Positions 8,596 through 21,370 are shown, numbered from the stretch's first letter. The stretch: DNA of 64,000 nucleotides from Maea johnstoni (GCA_963942565.1 OZ012685.1:56033058-56097057); one strand, 5' to 3'. A program made the numbers and translations. Notes: a model not told the origin generated them from the sequence alone.

Positions 8596-10015
8596 GATGA
8601 TTTGAGATGTGCTGAGAGAAGTAAGAAATTTCCAACTGGATAGAAAAGCTCAGTTTGACGGATGCAATAGATCCAGGACGCGCGGACCTCAGAGTTGAGT
8701 CGGCGTTATAGCAGTCAGGCAGCCAAGCGCACGGTGCAAATAAGTGCTCAAGCATTTTTGCTACTTGGCTTGACAAAACTATCGATTTCTGACATTTTAC
8801 ATAATAGTTATCATCATAGTTGTAGCAATAATACTAATGTTCATGAAAATAATGCCAAAATACTACAAATAATAAATAAAAAATAAAAATGATGATAGCG
8901 ATAGAAAATATCAATGATAATGACATAGGAAATACTGCAATAAATGCAAGTCGGCTCGAATCCACTTTCAGCGTTTGTGATATTTGTTCTGCTCTACTGC
9001 GAATGACATCCAAGGTGCTTGGCGATGCTTAGCGACGGGGAAAAGAGCAGTAGTTTGTGTGGAGGTGCAAATGAAGAGCGAAGGAGCGTCGCTCGCATCA
9101 AAGGGCCTTAGCACGACGCGTTGGCGAGGCAACGGATGTGTGCCGGCGAGTAGTACCATTGCAAAGTGCAGAGTGAAAACTGGGCCTACGGATGCCGTGT
9201 TTGGGTTGATCCTGCTCGTGGTGCGAGCAGGTGGTCAGCACTGCATTCGTGGAGCCACTGCAAGACGTATTTCTCTCCGGCCAGGCGCAAAACCGTTGAC
9301 CGACATCGCGGGCGTATGAATACCAACCGAGGCTGCGAGTGATCGAGGTCATGGTGCGATAGAGCCCGTCGCCGGCGTTCCGCGCTGGAGCCACTGCTGC
9401 GGGTGGTTCTATCCAGCAAAGCATGCCCAAACTTTCGACCGACATCTCAGAGGAAGCTTATTTATCCGAAAATAGGGGTATTTCGACGTGCAACATTGGA
9501 CATTTTGTCTGATTTTCCAAAGTTGACCCATTCGTACCGGGAGTGGAGACATCTCTCTGCACACATTGATATTCGTCAGAGGAGCATCTGGATGGAACAA
9601 CGAGGGATTTGAACGTCGCGACTCGAGGAAAGCCAATATTTTAAAAAGGTGCTTGCACAGATCACCTGATTGTAAATTTTGTAACGGCAGTTCGCTCTAT
9701 GGAGGCTTTTGGGGTCATTTTTTCTTTTTGAAAAACATGCATAGTGTTTTCAAACGGAGCCCTCTTTTCACATTCATTGTGGACCGGGGACCATCAACGA
9801 ATTCTTGAAGTCGGAGATCACTACAGAGAGGGAAGGGCATCACAATTTTTCCAAATTTCTGCTCCAATCAAAGTTTCTGGCAATTCTATCGGATTTTTTA
9901 TTTTTGAAAATGAGAAAAAGCGCATTTTTTCAAAATCAAGTTTCCATCACTTTATCAGAAAGATAAAATCCGTCTGCGTGCAAGCCCACGTGAGATTCTG
10001 AGATATTTGGTCCTT

Positions 10016-10125
10016 TACTCTGCTCGGTGATGGCCTATACAGTCAACGTCGGCCTGTAGAGGAGGACGAGGGTGTTGGCTTTCAAATATGCAACGTCAAA
10101 AAATTAAAGCACTACTACTGCTACA

Positions 10126-10189
<64 letters not shown>

Positions 10190-10278
10190 TGCACGGTGAT
10201 GGCCTATACAGTCAAAGTCGGTCTGCATAGGAGGATGAGGGTGTTGGCTTTCAAATATGCAACGTCAAAAAATTAAAG

Positions 10279-10346
<68 letters not shown>

Positions 10347-10435
10347 TGCACGGTGATGGCCTATACAGTCAAAGTCGGTCTGCATAGGAGGACGAGGGTG
10401 TTGACTTTCAAATATGCAACGTCAAAAAATTAAAG

Positions 10436-10499
<64 letters not shown>

Positions 10500-10610
10500 G
10501 ATGATGACGATGACGTATCTTACTCTGCACGGTGATGGCCTATACAGTCAAAGTCGGTCTACATACGAGGACGAGGGTGTTGGCTTTCAAATATGCAAAC
10601 ATGTCAAAAA
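10016..10610. repeat. Minisatellite, unit 4
   Basis: Four modules near 10016, 10185, 10342 and 10521. The first starts like module 1 (CTCTGCTCGG, CAACGTCGGCC) and ends like module 2 (GGTGTTGGCTTTCAAATATGCAACG), so it is a module-level crossover product. Confidence 0.9.
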
Positions 10611-10998
10611 TAAATAAAAACAATGATAGTAATAATAATGATAATAATGATGATACGATAGAAATAATAGTTTTTATGATAATAGCATGGAAAATAATCC
10701 AAAAAATGCAACTTTGCTACGATGCTTCAGCGTTTCTGATATTTGATCTTCTAGCACCTCATCTACTGAAATCGAGTTCGACGGTACTGGACGGTGCTGC
10801 CATGCTGCGACGAGCAAAGGAACTAAACCAAGACAAAATCAAGTGTTCTATCGAGTCGGACCATCTACATCGAGTTTAAGATTAAAACCCTCATGACTTT
10901 TATCGAAATAGTTCCTAAATTTTTCATTTGTCTCGATAAGGTGAGGTAGTTTAATTCGTTTTAGGTTAGTTTCTTATCAGTAAACTATCGCATGTCAG

Positions 10999-11043
10999 GT
11001 AAAAGCTCTTTTCGGAGGATTGGGGTGGCCCTGATAAGCGGCC
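10999..11043 (-). terminator. Histone 3' processing signal, unit 4
   Basis: Stem-loop at 11027-11043, unchanged even though the gene start is broken. Confidence 0.8.
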
Positions 11044-11087
11044 TTTGGGTGAATGTGGATGAAGATCCACAGGTGTAAGCAGGCCGC

Positions 11088-11483
11088 TCAATTCTTGGCA
11101 GGCCTCTTAGCCTTGGCTGCCTTCTTGGGACCTTTCTTGGCTGCTGCCTTGGGTTTCTTGGCGACAGTCTTCTTAGGCTTGGCGACTTTCTTGGCAGATG
11201 CAGCCTTGGGCTTCTCAGCAGCCTTCTTGGGAGTCTTCTGGACAGCTTTCTTGGCGGCTGGTTTCTTGGCAGCCTTCTTAGGGGTCTTGGGCTTTTTGGC
11301 AACAGCCTTGGGTTTCTTGGCCACCTTCTCCTTCTTGGGTTTGGGCTGCTCGCCCAGCTTGAAGGAGCCGGCAGCACCGGTACCCTTGGTCTGCTTGAGA
11401 GCACCCTTCTCGACGGCAGCCTTCAGGAAGCGACGGATGAAAGGAGCGATTCTCTCCATGTCCACCTTGTAGTTGCCAGCCAC
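11088..11483 (-). pseudogene. H1: Histone H1 C-terminal frame, unit 4
   Basis: 131 codons. D-type changes in the tail are [17 protein letters not shown] and loss of two codons ([10 protein letters not shown]). It has no ATG, and the upstream frame of this unit is broken, so this is probably not expressed as H1. Confidence 0.6.
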
Positions 11484-11518
11484 GTACTTCTCGACGGCAG
11501 CCTTGGGAGGAGCCTCCT

Positions 11519-11885
11519 TTACACCACATTCGTGTCTGCTGCTGCTGCTGCTGCTTTCCTGGCCAGCACCTTCTCCTTCTTGGGTTCGGGCTGCTCGTCA
11601 GGCAGCTTGAAGGAGCCAGCAGCACCGCTAGCCTTGGTCTGCGTGAGAGCAGCCTTCTCGACGGCAGCCTTCAGGAAGCGACGGATGAAAGGAGCGATTC
11701 TATCCACGTCCACCTTGTAGTTGCCAGCCACATACTTCTTGATGGCGGCCAGAGATGATCCCTTGCGATCCTTCAAGGCAGCGATGGCAGCGGTGACCAT
11801 TTCTGCGACTGGTGGGTGGGCAGGAGCCACCTTGGGTTTCTTGGGAGCAGACTTCTTGGCAGGTGCGGCAGCAGGCGTCGGACAC
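11519..11885 (-). pseudogene. H1: Histone H1 N-terminal frame with lost start, unit 4
   Basis: The ATG is GTG (start base 11885) and one extra C follows the GAC of the third codon, shifting the next codons into a Cys/Gln/Arg-rich reading. Downstream the H1 frame is intact from [11 protein letters not shown] through the globular domain to DTNVV. The first in-frame ATG left is the Met inside helix 1, too late for a folded domain. The protein has VDVDRI and AALTQTKAS, unlike type A. Confidence 0.78.
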
Positions 11886-11994
11886 GATGATTTGAGATGT
11901 GCTGAGAGAAGTAAGAAATTTCCAACTGGATAGAAAAGCTCAGTTTGACGGATGCAATAGATCCAGGACGCGCGGACCTCAGAGTTGAGTCGGC

Positions 11995-12034
11995 GTTATA
12001 GCAGTCAGGCAGCCGAGCGCACGGTGCAAATAAG
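11995..12034 (-). promoter_or_regulatory. H1 promoter elements kept in D-type unit 4
   Basis: CTATAAC and ATTTGCAC are both present at the usual spacing despite the broken start codon. Confidence 0.45.
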
Positions 12035-13187
12035 TGCTCAAGCATTTTTGCAACTTGGCATCACAAAACTACCGATTTCTGGCATTTTTCATAATAGTTA
12101 TCATCATAGTTGTAGCAATAATACTAATGTTCATGAAAATAATGACAAAATACTACAAATAATAGATAAACAAAAAAAATGATAATAGTGATAGAAAATA
12201 TCAATGATAATGACATAGGAAATACTGCAATAAATGCAAGTCGGCTCGAATCCACTTTCAGCGTTTGTGATATTATTTTTTTCTCTACTGCGAATGACAT
12301 CCAAGATGCTTGGCGATGCTTAGCGATGGGGAAAAGAGCAGTTTGTGTGGAGGTGCAAATGATATAGAGCGAAAGAGCGTCGCTCGCACCAAAGGGCCTC
12401 AGCACGACGCGTTGGCGAGGCAACGGGTGTGTTCTGGCGAGTAGTACCTTTGCAAAGTGCAGAGTGAAAACTGGGCCTACGGATGCCGTGTTTGGGTTGA
12501 TCCTGCTCGTGGTGCGAGCAGGTGGTCAGCACTGCATTCGTTGGGCCACTGCAAGACGTATTTCTCTCCGGCGAGGCGCAAAACCGTTGACCGACATCGC
12601 GGGCGTATGAATACCAACCGAGGCTGCGAGTGATCGAGGTCATGGTGCGATAGAGCTCGTCGCCGGCGTTCCGCGCTGGAGCCACTGCTGCGGGTGGTTC
12701 TATCCAGCAAAGCATGCCCAAACTTTCGACCGACATCTCAGAGGAAGCTTATTTATCCGAAAATAGGGGTATTTCGACGTGCAACATTGGACATTTTGTC
12801 TGATTTTCCAAAGTTGAGCCATTCGTACCGGGAGTGGAGACATCTCTCTGCACACATTGATATTCGTCAGAGGAGCGTCTGGATTGAACAACGAGGGATT
12901 TGAAGGTTGCGGCTTGAGGAAAGCCAATATTTTAAAAAGGTGCTCGCACAGATCACCTGATTGTAAATTTTGTAAATTTTTGTCGGAGATCAATACAGAG
13001 AGGGAAGGGCATCACAATTTTTCCAAATTTCTGCTCCAATCAAAGTTTATGGCAATTCTATCGGATATTTTATTGTTGCAAATGAGAAAAAGCGCATTTT
13101 TTCAAAATCAAGTTTCCATCACTTTATCAGAAAGATAAAATCCGTCTGCGTGCAAGCCCACGTGAGATTCTGAGATATTCGGTCCTT

Positions 13188-13450
13188 TACTCTGCTCGGT
13201 GATGGCCTATACAGTCAACGTCGGCCTGTAGAGGAGGACGAGGATGTAGTCTTTCAAATATGTAAACATGTCAAAAAAATCAAAACAGTAATCCTAATGA
13301 TGATAATATTGATAATAATGATGATGATGATGATGTATATTACTCTGCACGGTGGTGGCCTATACAGTCAAAGTCGGTCTGCATAGGAGGACGAGGGTGT
13401 CGGCTTTCAAATATGCAACGTCAAAAAATTAAAGCACTACTACTGCTACA

Positions 13451-13511
<61 letters not shown>

Positions 13512-13611
13512 TGCACGGTGATGGCCTATACAGTCAAAGTCGGTCTGCATAGGAGGACGAGGGTGTTGGCTTTCAAATATGCAAAGTCAAAAAATTAAAG
13601 CACTACTACTG

Positions 13612-13683
<72 letters not shown>

Positions 13684-13783
13684 TGCACGGTGATGGCCTA
13701 TACAGTCAAAGTCGGTCTGCATAGGAGGACGAGGGTGTTGGCTCTCAAATATGCAAAGTCAAAAAATTAAAGCACTACTACTG

Positions 13784-13875
<92 letters not shown>

Positions 13876-13992
13876 GATGATGATGACGACGATGACGTAT
13901 CTTACTCTGCACGGTGATGGCCTATACAGTCAAAGTCGGTCTACATACGAGGACGAGGGTGCTGGCTTTCAAATATGCAAACATGTCAAAAA
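13188..13992. repeat. Minisatellite, unit 5
   Basis: Five modules with E-type marks (GTGTCGGCTTTC, then GCTCTCAAATATGCAAAG). The last switches to a GTGCTGGCTTTC form as in A/C units, so the E-to-C switch lies in or near this module. Confidence 0.88.
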
Positions 13993-14380
13993 TAAATAAA
14001 AACAATGATAGTAATAATAATGATAATAATGATGATACGATAGAAATAATAGTTTTTATGATAATAGCATGGAAAATAATCCAAAAAATGCAACTTTGCT
14101 ACGATGCTTCAGCGTTTCTGATATTTGATCTTCTAGCACCTCATCTACTGAAATCGAGTTCGACGGTACTGGACGGTGCTGCCACGCTGCGACGAGCAAA
14201 GGAACTAAACCAAGACAAAATCAAGTGTTCTATCGAGTCGGACCATCTACATCGAGTTTAAGATTAAAACCCTCATGACTTTTATTGAAATAGTTCCTAA
14301 TTTTTTCATTTGTCTCGATAAGGTGAGGTAGTTTAATTCGTTTTAGGTTAGTTTCTTATCAGTAAACTATCGCATGTCAG

Positions 14381-14425
14381 GTAAAAGCTCTTTTCGGAGG
14401 ATTGGGGTGGCCCTGATAAGCGGCC
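14381..14425 (-). terminator. Histone 3' processing signal, unit 5
   Basis: Stem-loop at 14409-14425, unchanged. Confidence 0.83.
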
Positions 14426-14469
14426 TTTGGGTGAATGTGGATGAAGATCCACAGGTGTAAGCAGGCCGC

Positions 14470-14868
14470 TCAATTCTTGGCAGGCCTCTTAGCCTTGGCT
14501 GCCTTCTTGGGACCTTTCTTGGCTGCTGCCTTGGGTTTCTTGGCGACAGTCTTCTTAGGCTTGGCGGCTGGTTTCTTGGCAGATGCAGCCTTGGGCTCCT
14601 TAGCAGCCTTCTTGGGAGTCTTCTTGACAGCTTTCTTGGCGGCTGGTTTCTTGGCAGCCTTCTTAGGGGTCTTGGGCTTTTTGGCAACAACCTTGGGTTT
14701 CTTGGCCACCTTCTCCTTCTTGGGTTTGGGCTGCTCGCCCAGCTTGAAGGAGCCGGCAGCACCGGTAGCCTTGGTCTGCTTGAGAGCAGCCTTCTCGACG
14801 GCAGCCTTCAGGAAGCGACGGATGAAAGGAGCGATTCTATCCATGTCCACCTTGTAGTTGCCAGCCAC
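14470..14868 (-). CDS. H1: Histone H1 C-terminal frame, unit 5
   Basis: 132 codons, C-type. The half globular domain reads VDMDRI and VEKAALKQ, matching the upstream duplicate rather than the VDVERI of type A, which suggests copying between the two duplicates. The tail is as in type A. No ATG. Confidence 0.6.
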   Translation of the reverse strand: MAGNYKVDMDRIAPFIRRFLKAAVEKAALKQTKATGAAGSFKLGEQPKPKKEKVAKKPKVVAKKPKTPKKAAKKPAAKKAVKKTPKKAAKEPKAASAKKPAAKPKKTVAKKPKAAAKKGPKKAAKAKRPAKN

Positions 14869-14903
14869 ATACTTCTCGACGGCAGCCTTGGGAGGAGCCT
14901 CCT

Positions 14904-15275
14904 TTACACCACATTCGTGTCTGCTGCTGCTGCTGCTGCTGCTTTCTTGGCCAGCACCAGCACCTTCTCCTTCTTGGGTCTGGGCTCGTCAGGCAGCTTG
15001 AAGGAGCCGGCAGCACCGCTAGCCTTGGTCTGCTCAAGAGCACCCTTCTCGACGGCAGCCTTCAGGAAACGACGGATGAAAGGAGCGATTCTATCCATGT
15101 CCACCTTGTAGTTGCCAGCCACATACTTCTTGATGGCGGCCAGGGATGATCCCTTGCGATCTTTCAAGGCAGTGATGGCAGCGGTGACCATTTCTGCGAC
15201 TGGTGGGTGGGCAGGAGCCACCTTGGGTTTCTTGGGAGCAGACTTCTTGGCAGGTGCGGCAGCAGCGTCGGACAT
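14904..15275 (-). CDS. H1: Linker histone H1, tailless frame, unit 5
   Basis: 123 aa with intact ATG. Changes from unit 1 are A12S, A35T, GT85-86 to AS, a shortened acidic stretch (DEPRPKK) and seven Ala codons before DTNVV. Several differences from type A are synonymous (Arg CGT/CGC, Lys AAA/AAG, Ala GCT/GCC), as expected if the ancestor was under protein-level constraint. Confidence 0.74.
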   Translation of the reverse strand: MSDAAAAPAKKSAPKKPKVAPAHPPVAEMVTAAITALKDRKGSSLAAIKKYVAGNYKVDMDRIAPFIRRFLKAAVEKGALEQTKASGAAGSFKLPDEPRPKKEKVLVLAKKAAAAAAADTNVV

Positions 15276-15383
15276 GATGATTTGAGATGTGCTGAGAGAA
15301 GTAAGAAATTTCCAACTGGATAGAAAAGCTCAGTTGACGGATGCAAAAGATCCAGGACGCGCGGACCTCAGAGTTGAGTCGGC

Positions 15384-15423
15384 GTTATAGCAGTCAGGCA
15401 GCCGAGCGCACGGTGCAAATAAG
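15384..15423 (-). promoter_or_regulatory. H1 promoter elements, C-type (unit 5)
   Basis: TATA-like CTATAAC and octamer-like ATTTGCAC, one base nearer the ATG than in type A because one T of CAGTTTGAC is missing. Confidence 0.45.
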
Positions 15424-16576
15424 TGCTCAAGCATTTTTGCAACTTGGCATCACAAAACTACCGATTTCTGGCATTTTTCATAATAGTTATCATCATAGTT
15501 GTAGCAATAATACTAATGTTCATGAAAATAATGACAAAATACTACAAATAATAAATAAAAAATAAAAATGATGATAGCGATAGAAAATATCAATGATAAT
15601 GACATAGGAAATACTGCAATAAATGCAAGTTGGCTCGAATCCACTTTCAGCGTTTGTGATATTTGTTCTGCCCTACTGCGAATGACATCCAAGATGCTTG
15701 GCGATGCTTAGCGACGGGGAAAAGAGCAGTAGTTTGTGTGGAGGTGCAAATGAAGAGCGAAAGAGCGTCGCTCGCACCAAAGGGCCTTAGCACGACGCGT
15801 TGGCGAGGCAACGGGTGTGTTAGGGCGAGTAGTACCTTTGCAAAGTGCAGAGTGAAAACTGGGCCTACGGATGCCGTGTTTGGGTTGATCCTGCTCGTGG
15901 TGCGAGCAGGTGGTCAGCACTGCATTCGTTGGGCCACTGCAAGACGTATTTGTCTCCGGCCAGGCGCAAAACCGTTGACCGACATCGCGGGCGTATGAAT
16001 ACCAACCGAGGCTGCGAGTGATCGAGGTCACGGTGCGATAGAGCTCGTCGCCGGCGTTCCGCGCTGGAGCCACTGCTGCGGGTGGTTCTATCCAGCAAAG
16101 CATGCCCAAACTTTCGACCGGCATCTCAGAGGAAGCTTATTTATCCGAAAATAGGGGTATTTCGACGTGCAACATTGGACATTTTGTCTGATTTTCCAAA
16201 GTTGACCCATTCGTACCGGGAGTGGAGACATCTCTCTGCACACATTGATATTCGTCAGAGGAGCATCTGGATGGAACAACGAGGGATTTGAACGTTGCGA
16301 CTCGAGGAAAGCCAATATTTTAAAAAGGTGCTCGCACAGATCACCTGATTGTAAATTTTGTAAATTTTTGTCGGAGATCAATACAGAGAGGGAAGGGCAT
16401 CACAATTTTTCCAAATTTCTGCTCCAATCAAAGTTTATGGCAATTCTATCGGATATTTTATTGTTGAAAATGAGAAAAAAGCGCATCTTTTCAAAATCAA
16501 GTTTCCATCACTTTATCAGAAAGATAAAATCCGTCTGCGTGCAAGCCCACATGGGATTCTGAGATATTTGGTCCTT

Positions 16577-16838
16577 TACTCTGCTCGGTGATGGCCTATA
16601 CAGTCAACGTCGGCCTGTAGAGGAGGACGAGGATGTTGTCTTTCAAATATGTAAACATGTCAAAAAATCAAAACAGTAATACTAATGATGATTATATTGA
16701 TAATAATGATGATGATGATGATGTATATTACTCTGCACGGTGGTGGCCTATACAGTCAAAGTCGGTCTGCATAGGAGGACGAGGGTGTTGGCTTTCAAAT
16801 ATGCAACGTCAAAAAATTAAAGCACTACTACTGCTACA

Positions 16839-16908
<70 letters not shown>

Positions 16909-17040
16909 TTACTCTGCACGGTGATGGCCTATACAGTCAAAGTCGGTCTGCATAGGAGGATGAGGGTGTTGGCTTTCAAATATGCAACGTCAAAAAATTA
17001 AAGCACTACTACTGCTACAACTACTACTACTACTACTACA

Positions 17041-17116
<76 letters not shown>

Positions 17117-17227
17117 ATGATGATGATGATGTATCAAAACTCTACACGGTGATGGCCTATACAGTCAAAGTCGGTCTACATACGAGGACGAGGGTGCTGG
17201 CTTTCAAATATGCAAACATGTCAAAAA
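16577..17227. repeat. Minisatellite, unit 6
   Basis: Four modules like type A. The CTA tract before module 3 is two triplets longer than in units 1 and 7. Confidence 0.9.
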
Positions 17228-17615
17228 TAAATAAAAACAATGATAGTAATAATAATGATAATAATGATGATACGATAGAAATAATAGTTTTTATGATAAT
17301 AGCATGGAAAATAATCCAAAAAATGCAACTTTGCTACGATGCTTCAGCGTTTCTGATATTTGATCTTCTAGCACCTCATCTACTGAAATCGAGTTCGACG
17401 GTACTGGACGGTGCTGCCACGCTGCGACGAGCAAAGGAACTAAACCAAGACAAAATCAAGTGTTCTATCGAGTCGGACCATCTACATCGAGTTTAAGATT
17501 AAAACCCTCATGACTTTTATTGAAATAGTTCCTAATTTTTTCATTTGTCTCGATAAGGTGAGGTAGTTTAATTCGTTTTAGGTTAGTTTCTTATCAGTAA
17601 ACTATCGCATGTCAG

Positions 17616-17660
17616 GTAAAAGCTCTTTTCGGAGGATTGGGGTGGCCCTGATAAGCGGCC
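17616..17660 (-). terminator. Histone 3' processing signal, unit 6
   Basis: Stem-loop at 17644-17660, unchanged. Confidence 0.83.
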
Positions 17661-17704
17661 TTTGGGTGAATGTGGATGAAGATCCACAGGTGTAAGCAGG
17701 CCGC

Positions 17705-18103
17705 TCAATTCTTGGCAGGCCTCTTAGCCTTGGCTGCCTTCTTGGGACCTTTCTTGGCTGCTGCCTTGGGTTTCTTGGCGACAGTCTTCTTAGGCTTGGC
17801 GGCTGGTTTCTTGGCAGATGCAGCCTTGGGCTCCTTAGCAGCCTTCTTGGGAGTCTTCTTGACAGCTTTCTTGGCGGCTGGTTTCTTGGCAGCCTTCTTA
17901 GGGGTCTTGGGCTTTTTGGCAACAACCTTGGGTTTCTTGGCCACCTTCTCCTTCTTGGGTTTGGGCTGCTCGCCCAGCTTGAAGGAGCCGGCAGCACCGG
18001 TAGCCTTGGTCTGCTTGAGAGCAGCCTTCTCGACGGCAGCCTTCAGGAAGCGACGGATGAAAGGAGCGATTCTATCCATGTCCACCTTGTAGTTGCCAGC
18101 CAC
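17705..18103 (-). CDS. H1: Histone H1 C-terminal frame, unit 6
   Basis: 132 codons, identical to unit 5; no ATG. Confidence 0.6.
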   Translation of the reverse strand: MAGNYKVDMDRIAPFIRRFLKAAVEKAALKQTKATGAAGSFKLGEQPKPKKEKVAKKPKVVAKKPKTPKKAAKKPAAKKAVKKTPKKAAKEPKAASAKKPAAKPKKTVAKKPKAAAKKGPKKAAKAKRPAKN

Positions 18104-18138
18104 ATACTTCTCGACGGCAGCCTTGGGAGGAGCCTCCT

Positions 18139-18510
18139 TTACACCACATTCGTGTCTGCTGCTGCTGCTGCTGCTGCTTTCTTGGCCAGCACCAGCACCT
18201 TCTCCTTCTTGGGTCTGGGCTCGTCAGGCAGCTTGAAGGAGCCGGCAGCACCGCTAGCCTTGGTCTGCTCAAGAGCACCCTTCTCGACGGCAGCCTTCAG
18301 GAAACGACGGATGAAAGGAGCGATTCTATCCATGTCCACCTTGTAGTTGCCAGCCACATACTTCTTGATGGCGGCCAGGGATGATCCCTTGCGATCTTTC
18401 AAGGCAGTGATGGCAGCGGTGACCATTTCTGCGACTGGTGGGTGGGCAGGAGCCACCTTGGGTTTCTTGGGAGCAGACTTCTTGGCAGGTGCGGCAGCAG
18501 CGTCGGACAT
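18139..18510 (-). CDS. H1: Linker histone H1, tailless frame, unit 6
   Basis: 123 aa, identical protein to unit 5. Confidence 0.74.
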   Translation of the reverse strand: MSDAAAAPAKKSAPKKPKVAPAHPPVAEMVTAAITALKDRKGSSLAAIKKYVAGNYKVDMDRIAPFIRRFLKAAVEKGALEQTKASGAAGSFKLPDEPRPKKEKVLVLAKKAAAAAAADTNVV

Positions 18511-19811
18511 GATGATTTGAGATGTGCTGAGAGAAGTAAGAAATTTCCAACTGGATAGAAAAGCTCAGTTGACGGATGCAAAAGATCCAGGACGCGCGGA
18601 CCTCAGAGTTGAGTCGGCGTTATAGCAGTCAGGCAGCCGAGCGCACGGTGCAAATAAGTGCTCAAGCATTTTTGCAACTTGGCATCACAAAACTACCGAT
18701 TTCTGGCATTTTTCATAATAGTTATCATCATAGTTGTAGCAATAATACTAATGTTCATGAAAATAATGACAAAATACTACAAATAATAAATAAAAAATAA
18801 AAATGATGATAGCGATAGAAAATATCAATGATAATGACATAGGAAATACTGCAATAAATGCAAGTTGGCTCGAATCCACTTTCAGCGTTTGTGATATTTG
18901 TTCTGCCCTACTGCGAATGACATCCAAGATGCTTGGCGATGCTTAGCGACGGGGAAAAGAGCAGTAGTTTGTGTGGAGGTGCAAATGAAGAGCGAAAGAG
19001 CGTCGCTCGCACCAAAGGGCCTTAGCACGACGCGTTGGCGAGGCAACGGGTGTGTTAGGGCGAGTAGTACCTTTGCAAAGTGCAGAGTGAAAACTGGGCC
19101 TACGGATGCCGTGTTTGGGTTGATCCTGCTCGTGGTGCGAGCAGGTGGTCAGCACTGCATTCGTTGGGCCACTGCAAGACGTATTTGTCTCCGGCCAGGC
19201 GCAAAACCGTTGACCGACATCGCGGGCGTATGAATACCAACCGAGGCTGCGAGTGATCGAGGTCACGGTGCGATAGAGCTCGTCGCCGGCGTTCCGCGCT
19301 GGAGCCACTGCTGCGGGTGGTTCTATCCAGCAAAGCATGCCCAAACTTTCGACCGGCATCTCAGAGGAAGCTTATTTATCCGAAAATAGGGGTATTTCGA
19401 CGTGCAACATTGGACATTTTGTCTGATTTTCCAAAGTTGACCCATTCGTACCGGGAGTGGAGACATCTCTCTGCACACATTGATATTCGTCAGAGGAGCA
19501 TCTGGATGGAACAACGAGGGATTTGAACGTTGCGACTCGAGGAAAGCCAATATTTTAAAAAGGTGCTCGCACAGATCACCTGATTGTAAATTTTGTAAAT
19601 TTTTGTCGGAGATCAATACAGAGAGGGAAGGGCATCACAATTTTTCCAAATTTCTGCTCCAATCAAAGTTTATGGCAATTCTATCGGATATTTTATTGTT
19701 GAAAATGAGAAAAAAGCGCATCTTTTCAAAATCAAGTTTCCATCACTTTATCAGAAAGATAAAATCCGTCTGCGTGCAAGCCCACATGGGATTCTGAGAT
19801 ATTTGGTCCTT

Positions 19812-20073
19812 TACTCTGCTCGGTGATGGCCTATACAGTCAACGTCGGCCTGTAGAGGAGGACGAGGATGTTGTCTTTCAAATATGTAAACATGTCAAAA
19901 AATCAAAACAGTAATACTAATGATGATTATATTGATAATAATGATGATGATGATGATGTATATTACTCTGCACGGTGGTGGCCTATACAGTCAAAGTCGG
20001 TCTGCATAGGAGGACGAGGGTGTTGGCTTTCAAATATGCAACGTCAAAAAATTAAAGCACTACTACTGCTACA

Positions 20074-20137
<64 letters not shown>

Positions 20138-20269
20138 TTACTCTGCACGGTGATGGCCTATACAGTCAAAGTCGGTCTGCATAGGAGGATGAGGGTGTTG
20201 GCTTTCAAATATGCAACGTCAAAAAATTAAAGCACTACTACTGCTACAACTACTACTACTACTACTACA

Positions 20270-20348
<79 letters not shown>

Positions 20349-20459
20349 ATGATGATGATGATGTATCAAAACTCTACACGGTGATGGCCTATACAGTCAA
20401 AGTCGGTCTACATACGAGGACGAGGGTGCTGGCTTTCAAATATGCAAACATGTCAAAAA
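19812..20459. repeat. Minisatellite, unit 7
   Basis: Four modules as in unit 1; the extra triplet lies in the tract between modules 3 and 4. Confidence 0.9.
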
Positions 20460-20847
20460 TAAATAAAAACAATGATAGTAATAATAATGATAATAATGAT
20501 GATACGATAGAAATAATAGTTTTTATGATAATAGCATGGAAAATAATCCAAAAAATGCAACTTTGCTACGATGCTTCAGCGTTTCTGATATTTGATCTTC
20601 TAGCACCTCATCTACTGAAATCGAGTTCGACGGTACTGGACGGTGCTGCCACGCTGCGACGAGCAAAGGAACTAAACCAAGACAAAATCAAGTGTTCTAT
20701 CGAGTCGGACCATCTACATCGAGTTTAAGATTAAAACCCTCATGACTTTTATTGAAATAGTTCCTAATTTTTTCATTTGTCTCGATAAGGTGAGGTAGTT
20801 TAATTCGTTTTAGGTTAGTTTCTTATCAGTAAACTATCGCATGTCAG

Positions 20848-20892
20848 GTAAAAGCTCTTTTCGGAGGATTGGGGTGGCCCTGATAAGCGGCC
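20848..20892 (-). terminator. Histone 3' processing signal, unit 7
   Basis: Stem-loop at 20876-20892, unchanged. Confidence 0.83.
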
Positions 20893-20936
20893 TTTGGGTG
20901 AATGTGGATGAAGATCCACAGGTGTAAGCAGGCCGC

Positions 20937-21335
20937 TCAATTCTTGGCAGGCCTCTTAGCCTTGGCTGCCTTCTTGGGACCTTTCTTGGCTGCTGCCTTG
21001 GGTTTCTTGGCGACAGTCTTCTTAGGCTTGGCGGCTGGTTTCTTGGCAGATGCAGCCTTGGGCTCCTTAGCAGCCTTCTTGGGAGTCTTCTTGACAGCTT
21101 TCTTGGCGGCTGGTTTCTTGGCAGCCTTCTTAGGGGTCTTGGGCTTTTTGGCAACAACCTTGGGTTTCTTGGCCACCTTCTCCTTCTTGGGTTTGGGCTG
21201 CTCGCCCAGCTTGAAGGAGCCGGCAGCACCGGTAGCCTTGGTCTGCTTGAGAGCACCCTTCTCGACGGCAGCCTTCAGGAAGCGACGGATGAAAGGAGCG
21301 ATTCTCTCCACGTCCACCTTGTAGTTGCCAGCCAC
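20937..21335 (-). CDS. H1: Histone H1 C-terminal frame, unit 7
   Basis: 132 codons, identical to unit 1; no ATG. Confidence 0.6.
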   Translation of the reverse strand: MAGNYKVDVERIAPFIRRFLKAAVEKGALKQTKATGAAGSFKLGEQPKPKKEKVAKKPKVVAKKPKTPKKAAKKPAAKKAVKKTPKKAAKEPKAASAKKPAAKPKKTVAKKPKAAAKKGPKKAAKAKRPAKN

Positions 21336-21370
21336 ATACTTCTCGACGGCAGCCTTGGGAGGAGCCTCCT

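Larger units (their letters stand above)
6681..10015. repeat. Tandem unit 3 (type B, 3335 bp)
   Basis: Exact-length copy of unit 2, all features shifted by 3335 bp. Its right end adjoins a D unit, whereas unit 2 adjoins B. Confidence 0.95.
10016..13187. repeat. Tandem unit 4 (type D, 3172 bp)
   Basis: Shortest type. Its first module is a fusion of modules 1 and 2, which removes the GAT-rich spacer. It also lacks the 126-bp A/B segment and ends TATTCGGTCC rather than TATTTGGTCC. The H1 start is broken. It is 9 bp shorter than D units 9, 13 and 18, partly from CTA triplets and partly from two missing codons in the H1 frame. Confidence 0.94.
13188..16576. repeat. Tandem unit 5 (E-left/C hybrid, 3389 bp)
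   Basis: The left end has five modules as in E units, while the last module, H1 locus and right spacer are C-type. It follows a D unit, as E-left ends do throughout the window. Confidence 0.92.
16577..19811. repeat. Tandem unit 6 (type C, 3235 bp)
   Basis: Start of the first complete C-A-B'-D-E pentamer. It has the same length as unit 15 at +29,730 bp. The right end carries ACATGGGATTC where other types have ACGTGAGATTC, and it lacks the 126-bp segment. Confidence 0.95.
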
